Shown: positions 1 through 6,295, counted from the stretch's first letter. The stretch is 15,643 nucleotides of DNA from Pseudomonadota bacterium (GCA_023435325.1 JAEYRT010000277.1:1-15643), one strand, 5' to 3'. Program-made: numbers and translations. Notes: generated by a model from the sequence alone, not told the origin.

Positions 1-110
1 GCCACAGCCACGCGGTGCGTGGGCGCTTTGCCTCCCACATCGACCATGTGCGCTTGGCCATAGGCGTCAAAGTGGGTCAGTCCGTCGTTGGGCAAGGTGG
101 ATTCGGTCAT
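1..110 (-). CDS. moaC: Cyclic pyranopterin monophosphate synthase MoaC (N-terminal part, gene runs off the left edge)
   Basis: Only the first 36 codons are present. They read MTESTLPNDGLTHFDAYGQA followed by HMVDVGGKAPTHRVAV. The block LTHFD...G.A.MVDVG.K..T.R.A is the characteristic N-terminus of MoaC, which together with MoaA converts GTP to cyclic pyranopterin monophosphate in molybdenum cofactor synthesis in the cytoplasm. The ATG lies at 110-108 with only a weak purine-rich stretch (GAGAG) upstream. The gene is divergent from the M48 protease gene; the 137 bp between the two starts must hold both promoters, but I cannot point to a convincing -35/-10 pair there. The catalytic C-terminal part is outside the window, so integrity cannot be judged. 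Confidence 0.9.
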   Translation of the reverse strand, partial: MTESTLPNDGLTHFDAYGQAHMVDVGGKAPTHRVAV

Positions 111-247
111 GAAAGGGCTCTCAGCAAGGTCATCAAACAGCACCATGCGTTTCGTCAGCACATGTAAAGCTGGGAACATGGGTGCAATGCAGGCATCATA
201 AGAGGCTGTTGTTGCCTCAGACGGCCTTGTGCCTTTTTAGCGTGCCC

Positions 248-1786
248 ATGAAGACTGCTTTGACCCGTTGGACTGCTCCGGTGCTGCGCACCAGCTTGCT
301 GGCTTTGGCGCTCAGCACACCGCTGTGGCAGCTGGCACCCGCCCAGGCGCAAGTTGCATTGCCCAACATGGGCGACGGTGCTGACCTCACCACCAGCGAA
401 GAGCGCAGGCTGGGCGACCGCATCATTCGCTCGCTCTATCGCGATCCAGACTACATTGACGACCCGCAGCTGCAAGCCTATGTGATGGACATCTGGCAGC
501 CCCTGATACAGGCATCCAGAGCCCGTGGTGACATGACGCCAGAGCTGGAAGAGCGCTTTGCTTGGCAGGTCCTGTTAGGGCGTGACAAAAGCATCAATGC
601 CTTTGCGCTGCCTGGCGGGTATCTTGGGGTGCACCTGGGCTTGATCGGGGCCGTGAGCACCCGCGATGAACTGGCCACCGTGATGGCACACGAACTCACC
701 CACGTCACGCAGCGCCATATCGCACGCATGTTCGGGGAGGAGAAAAAGAACCTGCCCTTCATGATCGCCGGCATGGTGCTGGGTGCACTGGCAGCAAGCA
801 AAAGTCCCGATGCAGCCAATGCCTTGATCGTGGGTGGCCAGGCTGCCGCCGTGCAAAACCAGCTCGGCTTCTCGCGCGACATGGAGCGGGAGGCCGACCG
901 CATCGGCTACAGCCTGCTGGCCCCCGCCGGCTTTGCGCCACAAGGTGCGGTGAGCATGTTCGAAAAGCTCCAGCACGCCAGCCGCTTGAACGACAACGGC
1001 AGCTGGCCTTATCTGCGCAGCCACCCGCTGACCACGGAGCGCATGGCCGACATGCAGGCGCGCCTGCCGCACGGACATGCCCAACCAGCCCGTCCGACCA
1101 TGGAACACGCCATGATGGCTGCACGTGCGCGCGTACTCAGCCGTCCTGGTGTCGATACCTTGCGCCAGTGGCAGCACATGCCCGCCACGGCAGAATTTGC
1201 CAAAGCCAGCGCCCTGGAGCAAGCCGGTCAGTGGTATGCGGCCACGCTCAGTGCCATGCAGCGCAATGACCTCTCTGCTGCGCGCAGCATGTGGCAGCAA
1301 TTGCAGCGCCACGTGCAGGCACAGGGCGATGCAGCCGCATTGCGACAAGTGCAGTGGCTGGGCGCAGAGCTGGAGCTACAGGCCAGACAGCCACAGGCGG
1401 CATGGCAGCTGCTGGGAATGGACCACCTACAGGGCACATGGCCGCGCCCGACCCTGCTGCTGGCCGGGCAGGCCGGCATTGCCAGCGGTCAGGCCAATTT
1501 GGTGGTTGATCGCTTACAGACCTGGGTGGTGGATCATCCTGAGGATGCCGCTGCCTGGCGATTGCTGGCCCAAGCCTGGCAGGCCCTGGGCCAACCGCTG
1601 CGCGCCGTGCGTGCAGAGGCCGAAGCCCATGTGGCGCACTATGACTATCCGGCTGCCATTGACCGCTTCAAAGCGGCGCAAGACATGGCACGCCACAGGG
1701 CGGGCGACCATATCGAGGCATCCATCATCGACACGCGCTTGCGCGCAGTGGAAGCGTTATTGCGGGAACAGGCGCGCGAGCAGTGA
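248..1786 (+). CDS. bepA: BepA-like periplasmic M48 zinc metalloprotease with C-terminal TPR-like region
   Basis: This is a 512-residue exported protease. An N-terminal signal peptide (basic MKTALTRW, hydrophobic core, likely cut after APAQA near residue 34) sends it to the periplasm. The zinc site is visible: HELTH at residues 148-152, and the third-ligand motif EREAD at about 213-217, typical of the M48 family. The C-terminal half (about 300-512) is helical and Ala/Leu/Gln-rich, as in the TPR domain of E. coli BepA (487 aa), which helps or degrades outer-membrane proteins stalled on the BAM complex and LptD. I chose ATG 248 because it gives a proper signal peptide. The same frame extends to a GTG at 182, which would put 22 extra residues before it. 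No strong Shine-Dalgarno is seen at either. The last 30 bp overlap the convergent gene at 1757-2107. The family is secure; the exact BepA role is inferred. Confidence 0.88.
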   Translation: MKTALTRWTAPVLRTSLLALALSTPLWQLAPAQAQVALPNMGDGADLTTSEERRLGDRIIRSLYRDPDYIDDPQLQAYVMDIWQPLIQASRARGDMTPELEERFAWQVLLGRDKSINAFALPGGYLGVHLGLIGAVSTRDELATVMAHELTHVTQRHIARMFGEEKKNLPFMIAGMVLGALAASKSPDAANALIVGGQAAAVQNQLGFSRDMEREADRIGYSLLAPAGFAPQGAVSMFEKLQHASRLNDNGSWPYLRSHPLTTERMADMQARLPHGHAQPARPTMEHAMMAARARVLSRPGVDTLRQWQHMPATAEFAKASALEQAGQWYAATLSAMQRNDLSAARSMWQQLQRHVQAQGDAAALRQVQWLGAELELQARQPQAAWQLLGMDHLQGTWPRPTLLLAGQAGIASGQANLVVDRLQTWVVDHPEDAAAWRLLAQAWQALGQPLRAVRAEAEAHVAHYDYPAAIDRFKAAQDMARHRAGDHIEASIIDTRLRAVEALLREQAREQ

Positions 1787-2107
1787 TTCGATCGCCATGC
1801 CGAGTAGCGAATACAAAATGGCACCCCACACAGCCGCCCAGAAACCGGCAACCTGCAAACCACCCAGCAGGCCTGAGGCGGCCCAGAAAGTCAGCCCATT
1901 GATGATGAACAGGAACAGCCCCACGGTCAGCAACGTCACAGGCAAGGTCAGAACCACCAGAATGGGCCGCACCAGTGTATTGAGCAGACTGATCACGATG
2001 ACCGCCCACAAGGCAGTGCCAAAACCTTGAACCTGCACGCCACTGAACATGGCGGCCACCAGCAGCAGTGCCCCGGCACTGAGCAACCATTTGAGCAAAA
2101 GTTTCAT
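1757..2107 (-). CDS. Small four-helix membrane protein of the phage holin 4_2 / YvlD-like family
   Basis: The 116-residue product is almost entirely hydrophobic, with about four membrane segments (residues ~4-25, 30-50, 53-75 and 85-110) separated by short loops. The mid-protein pattern NTLVRPILVVLTLPVTLLT followed by GLFLFIINGLTFW is typical of the YvlD-type family that databases name phage holin family 4 superfamily 2. These are chromosomal inner-membrane proteins of unknown function; nothing here suggests a phage. A TATGCT hexamer about 9 nt before the ATG could be a -10 box, which would leave a very short leader; this is speculative. The gene converges on the M48 protease gene and overlaps its last 30 bp. 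Upstream lies the terminator of the hypothetical gene at 2217-2672, so it is probably transcribed alone. Confidence 0.85.
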   Translation of the reverse strand: MKLLLKWLLSAGALLLVAAMFSGVQVQGFGTALWAVIVISLLNTLVRPILVVLTLPVTLLTVGLFLFIINGLTFWAASGLLGGLQVAGFWAAVWGAILYSLLGMAIESLLARLFPQ

Positions 2108-2170
2108 GGTCCCAGCATAACAGGCTCACATTGCCTGAAATGGGCATCTGACGGATGGAAACCGGCCACA

Positions 2171-2193
2171 AAAAAGGGCCTGCAAAGGCCCTT
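2171..2193 (-). terminator. Intrinsic terminator of the hypothetical gene at 2217-2672
   Basis: On the minus strand a perfect 7-bp stem (AAGGGCC / GGCCCTT; plus coordinates 2174-2180 and 2187-2193) with a 6-nt loop is followed by a run of T. It begins 23 nt after the stop codon of the minus-strand gene that ends at 2217, the expected position for a Rho-independent terminator. Confidence 0.85.
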
Positions 2194-2216
2194 GAGGATG
2201 GCGTCCGAGGAGGCAC

Positions 2217-2672
2217 TCAGGCGGCCAGTGTCTCGCCCAGCAGCATGGTCCAGACCGCGCCCATGCCGGCCACGGTTCCTGCGAATTTGCGCAGCGGCGT
2301 GACAGGTGCTTGGGTAGGTGCCTCTGCCTGCATCTTCGGGCGGCGCAGGTCCAGCACCTGCTGCACAGGGCCATGTTCGGCCTGCACGTTTTCCATCAAT
2401 TCCTGCAGCGGCACGCGGGCCAGCAGCATGGTCATTCGGGCCGCCCGGCCCTGCAGCCCGGGTTGCAACTGCGCAAACAGTTTGTCGGCCCATTTGCTGC
2501 GCCAGTTTTCACGCGACCGATTGCTGACAAACCGGCTGACGCGGTGCGTGATACGCGGGGCGCAGGCCACGACCACCCAGTGGGTATCCGTAGCGTGTGG
2601 TGATTGGACAGCGGCCTCCAGCAAGGGCTGGGCATAAGCGGCGTCGTCCACGTACACGATGATGGTTTTCAC
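2217..2672 (-). CDS. Hypothetical protein, 151 aa, with a USP/HUP-like N-terminus
   Basis: I do not recognise this protein as a named family. The start is a GTG at 2672-2670 with AGGA 7 nt upstream. The N-terminus MKTIIVYVDDAAYAQPLLEA looks like the first strand and helix of a universal-stress-protein (HUP) fold, and THWVVVACAPR fits a second strand. The middle (about 45-70) is rich in Arg, Lys and Trp. The C-terminus (about 126-151, FAGTVAGMGAVWTMLLGETL) is hydrophobic enough for one membrane-associated helix. The usual USP ATP-binding glycine motif near the C-terminus is not visible, so an ATP-binding role should not be assumed. The gene has its own terminator at 2171-2193 and lies after the terC terminator, so it appears monocistronic. 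Codon use resembles its neighbours, with no sign of transfer. Confidence 0.7.
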   Translation of the reverse strand: MKTIIVYVDDAAYAQPLLEAAVQSPHATDTHWVVVACAPRITHRVSRFVSNRSRENWRSKWADKLFAQLQPGLQGRAARMTMLLARVPLQELMENVQAEHGPVQQVLDLRRPKMQAEAPTQAPVTPLRKFAGTVAGMGAVWTMLLGETLAA

Positions 2673-2730
2673 GGGTCAATCCTGGTTCGATTCAAACGGG
2701 CAAAACGGCACAGCAACAAACGCTGCCTCG

Positions 2731-2796
2731 AAAAGCAAAAGCCCTACTGAGAGCCTGCAAAGCAACCGAAGTTCCTTGCCTGTCCGCAGTAGGGCT
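2731..2796 (-). terminator. Two-tier terminator of terC with UUCG-capped inner hairpin
   Basis: On the minus strand a 10-bp outer stem (AGCCCTACTG / CAGTAGGGCT; plus 2740-2749 and 2787-2796) encloses an inner hairpin. The inner part pairs GCAAGG with CTTTGC (one G-U) and AAC with GTT around a TTCG tetraloop (plus 2757-2779, one bulged G). The outer stem is followed by TTTGCTTTT. The position downstream of the terC stop fits transcription termination; the long structured loop is unusual. Confidence 0.75.
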
Positions 2797-2802
2797 GGGG
2801 TT

Positions 2803-2817
2803 GGCGCCCAGGGCGCC
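2803..2817 (-). other. GC-only hairpin just after the terC stop codon
   Basis: GGCGCC (2803-2808) and GGCGCC (2812-2817) flank a 3-nt loop, giving a very stable 6-bp hairpin that starts 11 nt after the terC stop. There is no T-run after it on either strand, so by itself it is not a terminator. It may protect the 3' end of the mRNA or act in tandem with the terminator at 2731-2796; this is inference. Confidence 0.5.
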
Positions 2818-2828
2818 ATGTGCAGCGC

Positions 2829-3596
2829 TTAGTGCGCCACTTCTTGCTTGGCCTTTTTCGCAGCAGCCAGCTTGCCGATGGCCAGCACCAGCAGCGCACC
2901 ACCCACGTGGGCAATCCAGTAGATAGGCATGGAAGCGTCGAACACAGCCATCTTGGTTTCAGCGTTGTATTCCAACAGCTTGGGCGCCCATGTCCACTGG
3001 TCTGGAACCACGAACAGAGGATCGGTAACGAACATGCCGCCCGCAATCCAGCCCAGCAGCATGCCACCGGCCACGATGATCAGCGGGAAGCGTTCCATCA
3101 GCTTGATCACCAGCTGCGAGCCCCAGACGATGATCGGGATGGAGATCAGCAGACCCAGCACGATCAGCAGCATCTGGTGTTCACCCGAGCTTTGCGCGGC
3201 ACCAGCAATCGCGATCACGTTGTCCACCGACATGACCAGGTCAGCCACGATGATGGTCTTGATCGCGGCAAACAGCTTGTCGCTGCCCTGGATGTTGTCA
3301 TGGCTTTCTTCTTCAGGGGCGATCAGCTTCATACCGATCCACACCAGCAGCAGCGCGCCCACCACCTTCAGGAAAGGCAGCTGCAGCAGCACCATGGCGA
3401 ACGCGATCAGGATCACGCGCAAGACGATGGCACCGGCGGTGCCGTAGATGATGCCCTTGCGGCGCTGCTCGGGAGGCAGCTTGCGGCAGGCCAGCGCGAT
3501 CACGACCGCGTTGTCGCCACCGAGCAAGATGTCGATGATGATGATTTGCCCCAGTGCAATCCAGAACGGAGCATGGGTCAGGAAATCCAAATCCAT
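2829..3596 (-). CDS. TerC-family integral membrane protein, probable Mn2+ exporter
   Basis: The 255-residue polytopic membrane protein has about seven hydrophobic segments. It shows the two pseudo-repeated acidic motifs that define TerC proteins: IIDILLGGDNAV (Asp22, Asp28, Asn29) and ADLVMSVDNVIA (Asp119, Asp125, Asn126), which are thought to line the ion path. A hydrophilic stretch (about 94-106, PEEESHDNIQGSD) separates the halves. GAGG lies 6 nt before the ATG at 3596. The family name comes from tellurite resistance, but several members (E. coli Alx, Bacillus MeeF/MeeY) are tied to Mn2+ efflux. The yybP-ykoY Mn2+ riboswitch in this gene's own leader makes Mn2+ export the best inference. 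It appears to be a single-gene unit, with a strong terminator at 2731-2796. Family call is secure; substrate is inferred. Confidence 0.93.
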   Translation of the reverse strand: MDLDFLTHAPFWIALGQIIIIDILLGGDNAVVIALACRKLPPEQRRKGIIYGTAGAIVLRVILIAFAMVLLQLPFLKVVGALLLVWIGMKLIAPEEESHDNIQGSDKLFAAIKTIIVADLVMSVDNVIAIAGAAQSSGEHQMLLIVLGLLISIPIIVWGSQLVIKLMERFPLIIVAGGMLLGWIAGGMFVTDPLFVVPDQWTWAPKLLEYNAETKMAVFDASMPIYWIAHVGGALLVLAIGKLAAAKKAKQEVAH

Positions 3597-3742
3597 AGTA
3601 AACCTCAGTTGAAAACCACAGGCGCCTTATTGCACCGGCGGCAGTTGCTCTACTTACAGTCCCGGGGAGAAGTCTGGTGGCGACACAGGCAACAGCACCT
3701 GCGCACTATGGGAGCTTCTTTGGGGACTATATGTAATCAGTC
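3597..3742 (-). promoter_or_regulatory. Expression platform between the Mn2+ aptamer and terC
   Basis: This 146-nt non-coding stretch holds the terC ribosome binding site (GAGG, plus 3603-3606). It also holds a nested imperfect stem on the minus strand: AGTCCC (3728-3723) with GGGACT (3663-3658), enclosing AGAAG (3719-3715 as read on the minus strand) with CTTCT (3672-3668), enclosing GGTG/CACC (3699-3696 with 3679-3676). No hairpin followed by a T-run is present, so control by premature termination is not supported and translational control is more likely. How Mn2+ binding is relayed to the RBS cannot be read by eye. Confidence 0.55.
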
Positions 3743-3882
3743 GCCCAAAGGTCTTGCCCGCAAGATCCTGCCGAATCTCACCTGTCAGGCCGGAAACCGA
3801 AGTTCCGTATTGACGACCTGACAATCCGCCGGACAACGGCCGAATTGCGCGGCCCGGCGGGGAGCTACTCCCCTCTGAAGGC
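3743..3882 (-). promoter_or_regulatory. yybP-ykoY manganese riboswitch aptamer
   Basis: The minus-strand leader of terC carries the conserved blocks of the yybP-ykoY class in the right order: AGAGGGGAGTAGC (plus about 3864-3876), then CGTCAATAC (plus 3807-3815), and finally GCAAGACCTTT (plus 3747-3757). The closing helix P1 forms between TTCAGAGG and CCTTTGGG (with G-U pairs), and internal helices such as CCGGC pairings lie between the blocks. In this class the two conserved loops dock to form an Mn2+/Mg2+ site, and Mn2+ binding raises expression of Mn2+ exporters. The aptamer sits about 145 nt upstream of the terC ATG. Exact ends are approximate. The combination with a TerC-family gene is the classical arrangement. 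Confidence 0.93.
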
Positions 3883-3976
3883 CGCAATTTAAACACAAGT
3901 CCAGTGCCTGTGCGCACTGTGTGCATGTGGATTTTGCGGATATACAGCCGCCATCGGCCACCAGCAAGTCGCGGAG

Positions 3977-4006
3977 TGCATAGAAAGCGGTTAATTTACA
4001 GTTCAA
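3977..4006 (-). promoter_or_regulatory. Candidate promoter of the riboswitch-terC transcript
   Basis: On the minus strand TTGAAC (4006-4001) and TATGCA (3982-3977) are separated by 18 bp. Transcription would start near 3970 and give a leader of about 370 nt that contains the whole aptamer. The -35 lies directly on the T-run that ends the upstream azlD terminator repeat. The -10 match is modest, so this is tentative. The stretch 3883-3970 between promoter and aptamer holds only a 6-bp inverted repeat (CAGTGC/GCACTG, 3902-3907 and 3914-3919). Confidence 0.35.
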
Positions 4007-4098
4007 AAAAGAGAGCTACCAGCGCTTTCAGGACAAGGTTTTCAAATACTTTTCTATCTGAAACCTAGCATCCATCGGCGTCAGCAGCTCTATTTTTT
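4005..4098 (-). terminator. AGCGCT-type inverted repeat acting as terminator after azlD (repeat copy A)
   Basis: Fourteen-base arms AGAGCTACCAGCGC (4012-4025) and GCGTCAGCAGCTCT (4078-4091) are flanked outside by A6 (4005-4010) and T6 (4093-4098). As minus-strand RNA, 13 of 14 positions pair, three as G-U wobbles, and the stem is followed by CTTTTTT. On the plus strand three positions mismatch. It begins within the azlD stop codon, so it probably ends the def-to-azlD operon. The inner part (CAGCGCTTTCAGGACAAGG) resembles a repeat I associate with Comamonadaceae intergenic regions; copy B is at 13337-13385. Confidence 0.65.
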
Positions 4099-4438
4099 AC
4101 CACCCCAAACCGATGTGCAGGGGCAGATAAACAGCCATACCGACCACGATCGTGCCCAAAATGCCGCGTTTCCAGAAGAAATACAGCGATGCGCACAGCG
4201 CCGCAGGCAGGCGGGCATCGGCCAGCGTCGTGATGATCGCGCCCTGGTTCATGGTGATTTCCGGGGCAATGACTGCGGCCAACGCGGCCAGCGGTGCATA
4301 TTGGAGCCCGCGCTTGAACCATTGGGGCATGGGCACTTCGCGCTCCGGGATCATGAAGAAAGACCGGGTCACCAAAGTCACGACCGCCAGGCCAATGGCC
4401 GCCACCCACGGCCAGATGCCATTCATTTCATCACTCAT
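4097..4438 (-). CDS. azlD: AzlD-family subunit of branched-chain amino acid exporter
   Basis: The 113-residue hydrophobic protein has about four membrane helices and the AzlD signature PLAALAAVIAPEI near residues 48-60. AzlD is the small partner of AzlC; together they export branched-chain amino acids or their analogues across the inner membrane (AzlCD in Bacillus, YgaZH in E. coli, BrnFE in Corynebacterium). The ATG at 4438 overlaps the azlC stop in the arrangement ATGA, which indicates translational coupling and fixes the start. The reading frame stays open upstream inside azlC, but that extension is not coding. The gene is last in the operon; its stop codon touches terminator repeat A. Confidence 0.92.
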   Translation of the reverse strand: MSDEMNGIWPWVAAIGLAVVTLVTRSFFMIPEREVPMPQWFKRGLQYAPLAALAAVIAPEITMNQGAIITTLADARLPAALCASLYFFWKRGILGTIVVGMAVYLPLHIGLGW

Positions 4439-5265
4439 AGTTCCTCCCCGTCTTTGCGGTGCACAGGCAGAGGCATGACGGGATGCTTTTCGCCTTTGGT
4501 CGGATCCGGTGGCCGGATGGCTGGCTGCGGCAACAAACGGGCTGCTCGGCGCTGTGCCGCTTCCATCAACAGCCCTGCCGTGACTGCCGCTGCAATCGCC
4601 ACCAGGATATTGAGCTTGAGCGGCAAGGCAAACGTGGCCACCGCCGCGCCGCTGGCCACGGCGCAGGCCAGCCAGGTGGCTTTGTCCTTGAGCATGGAAT
4701 ACAACACGCCCAGCAATGCCAGCACCCCGGCAAAGCCCAGTCCCCATTCCAGCGGAATGACGTTGGCCAGTAGAATGCCCGCAATGGAAAACACCTGCCA
4801 GAACAACCAGTTGCTCGCAGCTGCTCCCCAGAAAAAGGGCAGCTGCTCGGCCTTTTTCTCGGGCGTGGGATAGCGCTGGGTAAACGCCACAAAAATGATG
4901 TCACCGCTGAAATAGCCCAGCGTCAACCGGTGCGCCAGGCGCAGATGACCAAAATAGGTGCGCCACAGGCTGCTCAGAATCACGAAGCGCAGATTCACGC
5001 AGGTGGCGGTGAACCACACCACCCACAAGGGCGCCCCCACCATCAGCAAAGGCAGCACCGCCAGCTGGGCGCTGCCGGCGTACACGACCAGCGACGTGAA
5101 AATGGCCAGCGGCACGGACATGCCAGCCTTGACCATGGCCACGCCCGTCACCATGCCCCAGGCGCCAATGCCCAGCATGGTGCCCAGCACGGCGCGAAAG
5201 CCCATCATGAAGGCCGGATCACGCGCAATGCCCGTGGCGCGGCGCTGCAAAGCGCGGGTATTCAT
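4435..5265 (-). CDS. azlC: AzlC-family branched-chain amino acid exporter, large subunit
   Basis: The 276-residue product has about seven membrane segments. The family hallmark YAGSAQ is at residues 62-67, after GFRAVLGTMLGIGAWG in the first helix. With AzlD it should form the inner-membrane exporter for leucine, isoleucine and valine or analogues. The start lies 3 nt after the fmt stop (TGA ACC ATG), and its stop overlaps the azlD start, so fmt-azlC-azlD are very likely co-transcribed and coupled. Typical AzlC proteins are around 230-250 residues. This one has a hydrophilic Pro/Arg/Lys-rich tail after about residue 240 (PAIRPPDPTKGEKHPVMPL and beyond) that is probably cytoplasmic and of unknown use. 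Which amino acid is exported cannot be read from sequence. Confidence 0.9.
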   Translation of the reverse strand: MNTRALQRRATGIARDPAFMMGFRAVLGTMLGIGAWGMVTGVAMVKAGMSVPLAIFTSLVVYAGSAQLAVLPLLMVGAPLWVVWFTATCVNLRFVILSSLWRTYFGHLRLAHRLTLGYFSGDIIFVAFTQRYPTPEKKAEQLPFFWGAAASNWLFWQVFSIAGILLANVIPLEWGLGFAGVLALLGVLYSMLKDKATWLACAVASGAAVATFALPLKLNILVAIAAAVTAGLLMEAAQRRAARLLPQPAIRPPDPTKGEKHPVMPLPVHRKDGEEL

Positions 5266-5268
5266 GGT

Positions 5269-6237
5269 TCAGGCGTTTTCTGGAGACGACAGCACGGCAC
5301 CGACAGGCAGCTCAAAGCCGCGCAGAAAGTCGGCAGCAGCCAGGCGTTTGCCTCCTGCTCGCTGCAGTTGCGTCAGGCGCAGCGCACCTTGTCCGCAAGC
5401 CACCAGCACGCCCTCGGCATCGGCAGACAGCACCGTGCCGGGCTGGGCCGCTCCGTCATAGGCCTGCGGTGTTGCCGCCCAGAGCTTGATGACTTCCGCA
5501 CCCAACTGTGTCGCGCCTCCAGGGAAAGGGGTGAAGGCGCGCAGGCGGCGATCCAGCTCTGTGGCGGACAGTTTCCAGTCCATCCAGCTTTCTGCCTTCT
5601 CGATCTTGTGGGCGTAGGTCACACCTTCCTCTGGCTGGGGCGTGCGTGGCAGGCCACCGCAGGCACTCATCTCCAGCGCTTCCACAATCAGACGGCCACC
5701 GAGATCGGCCAGCTTGTCATGCAAGGAGGCGGTGGTGTCGGCCGCGCTGATCGGCAGACGCTCGATCAGGCACATGTCTCCGGTATCCAGGCCAATGTCC
5801 ATCTGCATGATGGTCACGCCGGTCTCGGCATCCCCGGCTTCAATCGCACGGTGGATGGGCGCCGCACCGCGCCAGCGCGGCAGGATGGAGGCATGGATGT
5901 TCAGGCAGCCTTTGGGGGGCAAATCCAGCACCCACTGCGGCAGGATCAGACCGTAGGCGGCCACGACCATCACGTCCGCCTTCGCATCCAGCAGAGCCTG
6001 GCGTGCCGCCGCAGCATCTTGGGGATATTTGCCGTCCAGACGCAGGCTCATGGGCTGTTCCACGCGAATGCCATGTTCCAGTGCGCACTGCTTGACGGGC
6101 GAAGCCTGCAGTTTCATGCCGCGACCGGCAGGGCGATCCGGCTGGGTCAGTACCAGCGGCACGTCAAAACCTGCCTGCAGCAGGCGCTCCAAGGCTACAC
6201 GCGCAAACTCGGGCGTGCCAGCAAAAATGATTTTCAT
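5269..6237 (-). CDS. fmt: Methionyl-tRNA formyltransferase
   Basis: The 322-residue enzyme formylates Met-tRNA(fMet) using 10-formyl-tetrahydrofolate, making the bacterial initiator tRNA. The N-terminal Rossmann-like domain begins MKIIFAGTPEFARVALE. The formyltransferase signature CLNIHASILPRWRGAAPIHR gives the catalytic Asn113 and His115, and GLDTGDM gives Asp151, with the same spacing as Asn106, His108 and Asp144 of E. coli Fmt. The C-terminal OB-like domain follows from about residue 215. Length is normal for the family. The ATG at 6237 is the only start that keeps the canonical N-terminus; its ribosome binding site is weak (GGAT). It follows the lipoprotein gene by 58 bp and precedes azlC by 3 bp. 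Together with def two genes upstream, it completes the formyl-methionine cycle within one operon. Confidence 0.98.
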   Translation of the reverse strand: MKIIFAGTPEFARVALERLLQAGFDVPLVLTQPDRPAGRGMKLQASPVKQCALEHGIRVEQPMSLRLDGKYPQDAAAARQALLDAKADVMVVAAYGLILPQWVLDLPPKGCLNIHASILPRWRGAAPIHRAIEAGDAETGVTIMQMDIGLDTGDMCLIERLPISAADTTASLHDKLADLGGRLIVEALEMSACGGLPRTPQPEEGVTYAHKIEKAESWMDWKLSATELDRRLRAFTPFPGGATQLGAEVIKLWAATPQAYDGAAQPGTVLSADAEGVLVACGQGALRLTQLQRAGGKRLAAADFLRGFELPVGAVLSSPENA

Positions 6238-6295
6238 GTGGTCTATCCGAAGATCAAAAGGCCGCCCTGGCGGAGTGCCGGTGCAGCAGTAGCGT

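Noticed and set aside
182..247. Upstream GTG at 182 as the start of the M48 protease gene.
   Set aside because: It would add 22 residues before a well-formed signal peptide; the ATG at 248 gives the expected export signal. Not fully excluded because neither has a clear ribosome binding site.
111..247. Regulatory sites between moaC and the protease gene, such as a molybdenum cofactor riboswitch.
   Set aside because: I see no conserved block of that riboswitch class and no clear promoter pair; the stretch is short and otherwise featureless.
1757..2107. Holin-family name as a hint of a prophage remnant.
   Set aside because: The family is chromosomal and widespread; no lysin, integrase, tail gene or attachment site is nearby.
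2829..3596. Tellurite resistance as the function of the TerC-family gene.
   Set aside because: No other ter genes are nearby and the leader carries a Mn2+ riboswitch, which points to metal homeostasis.
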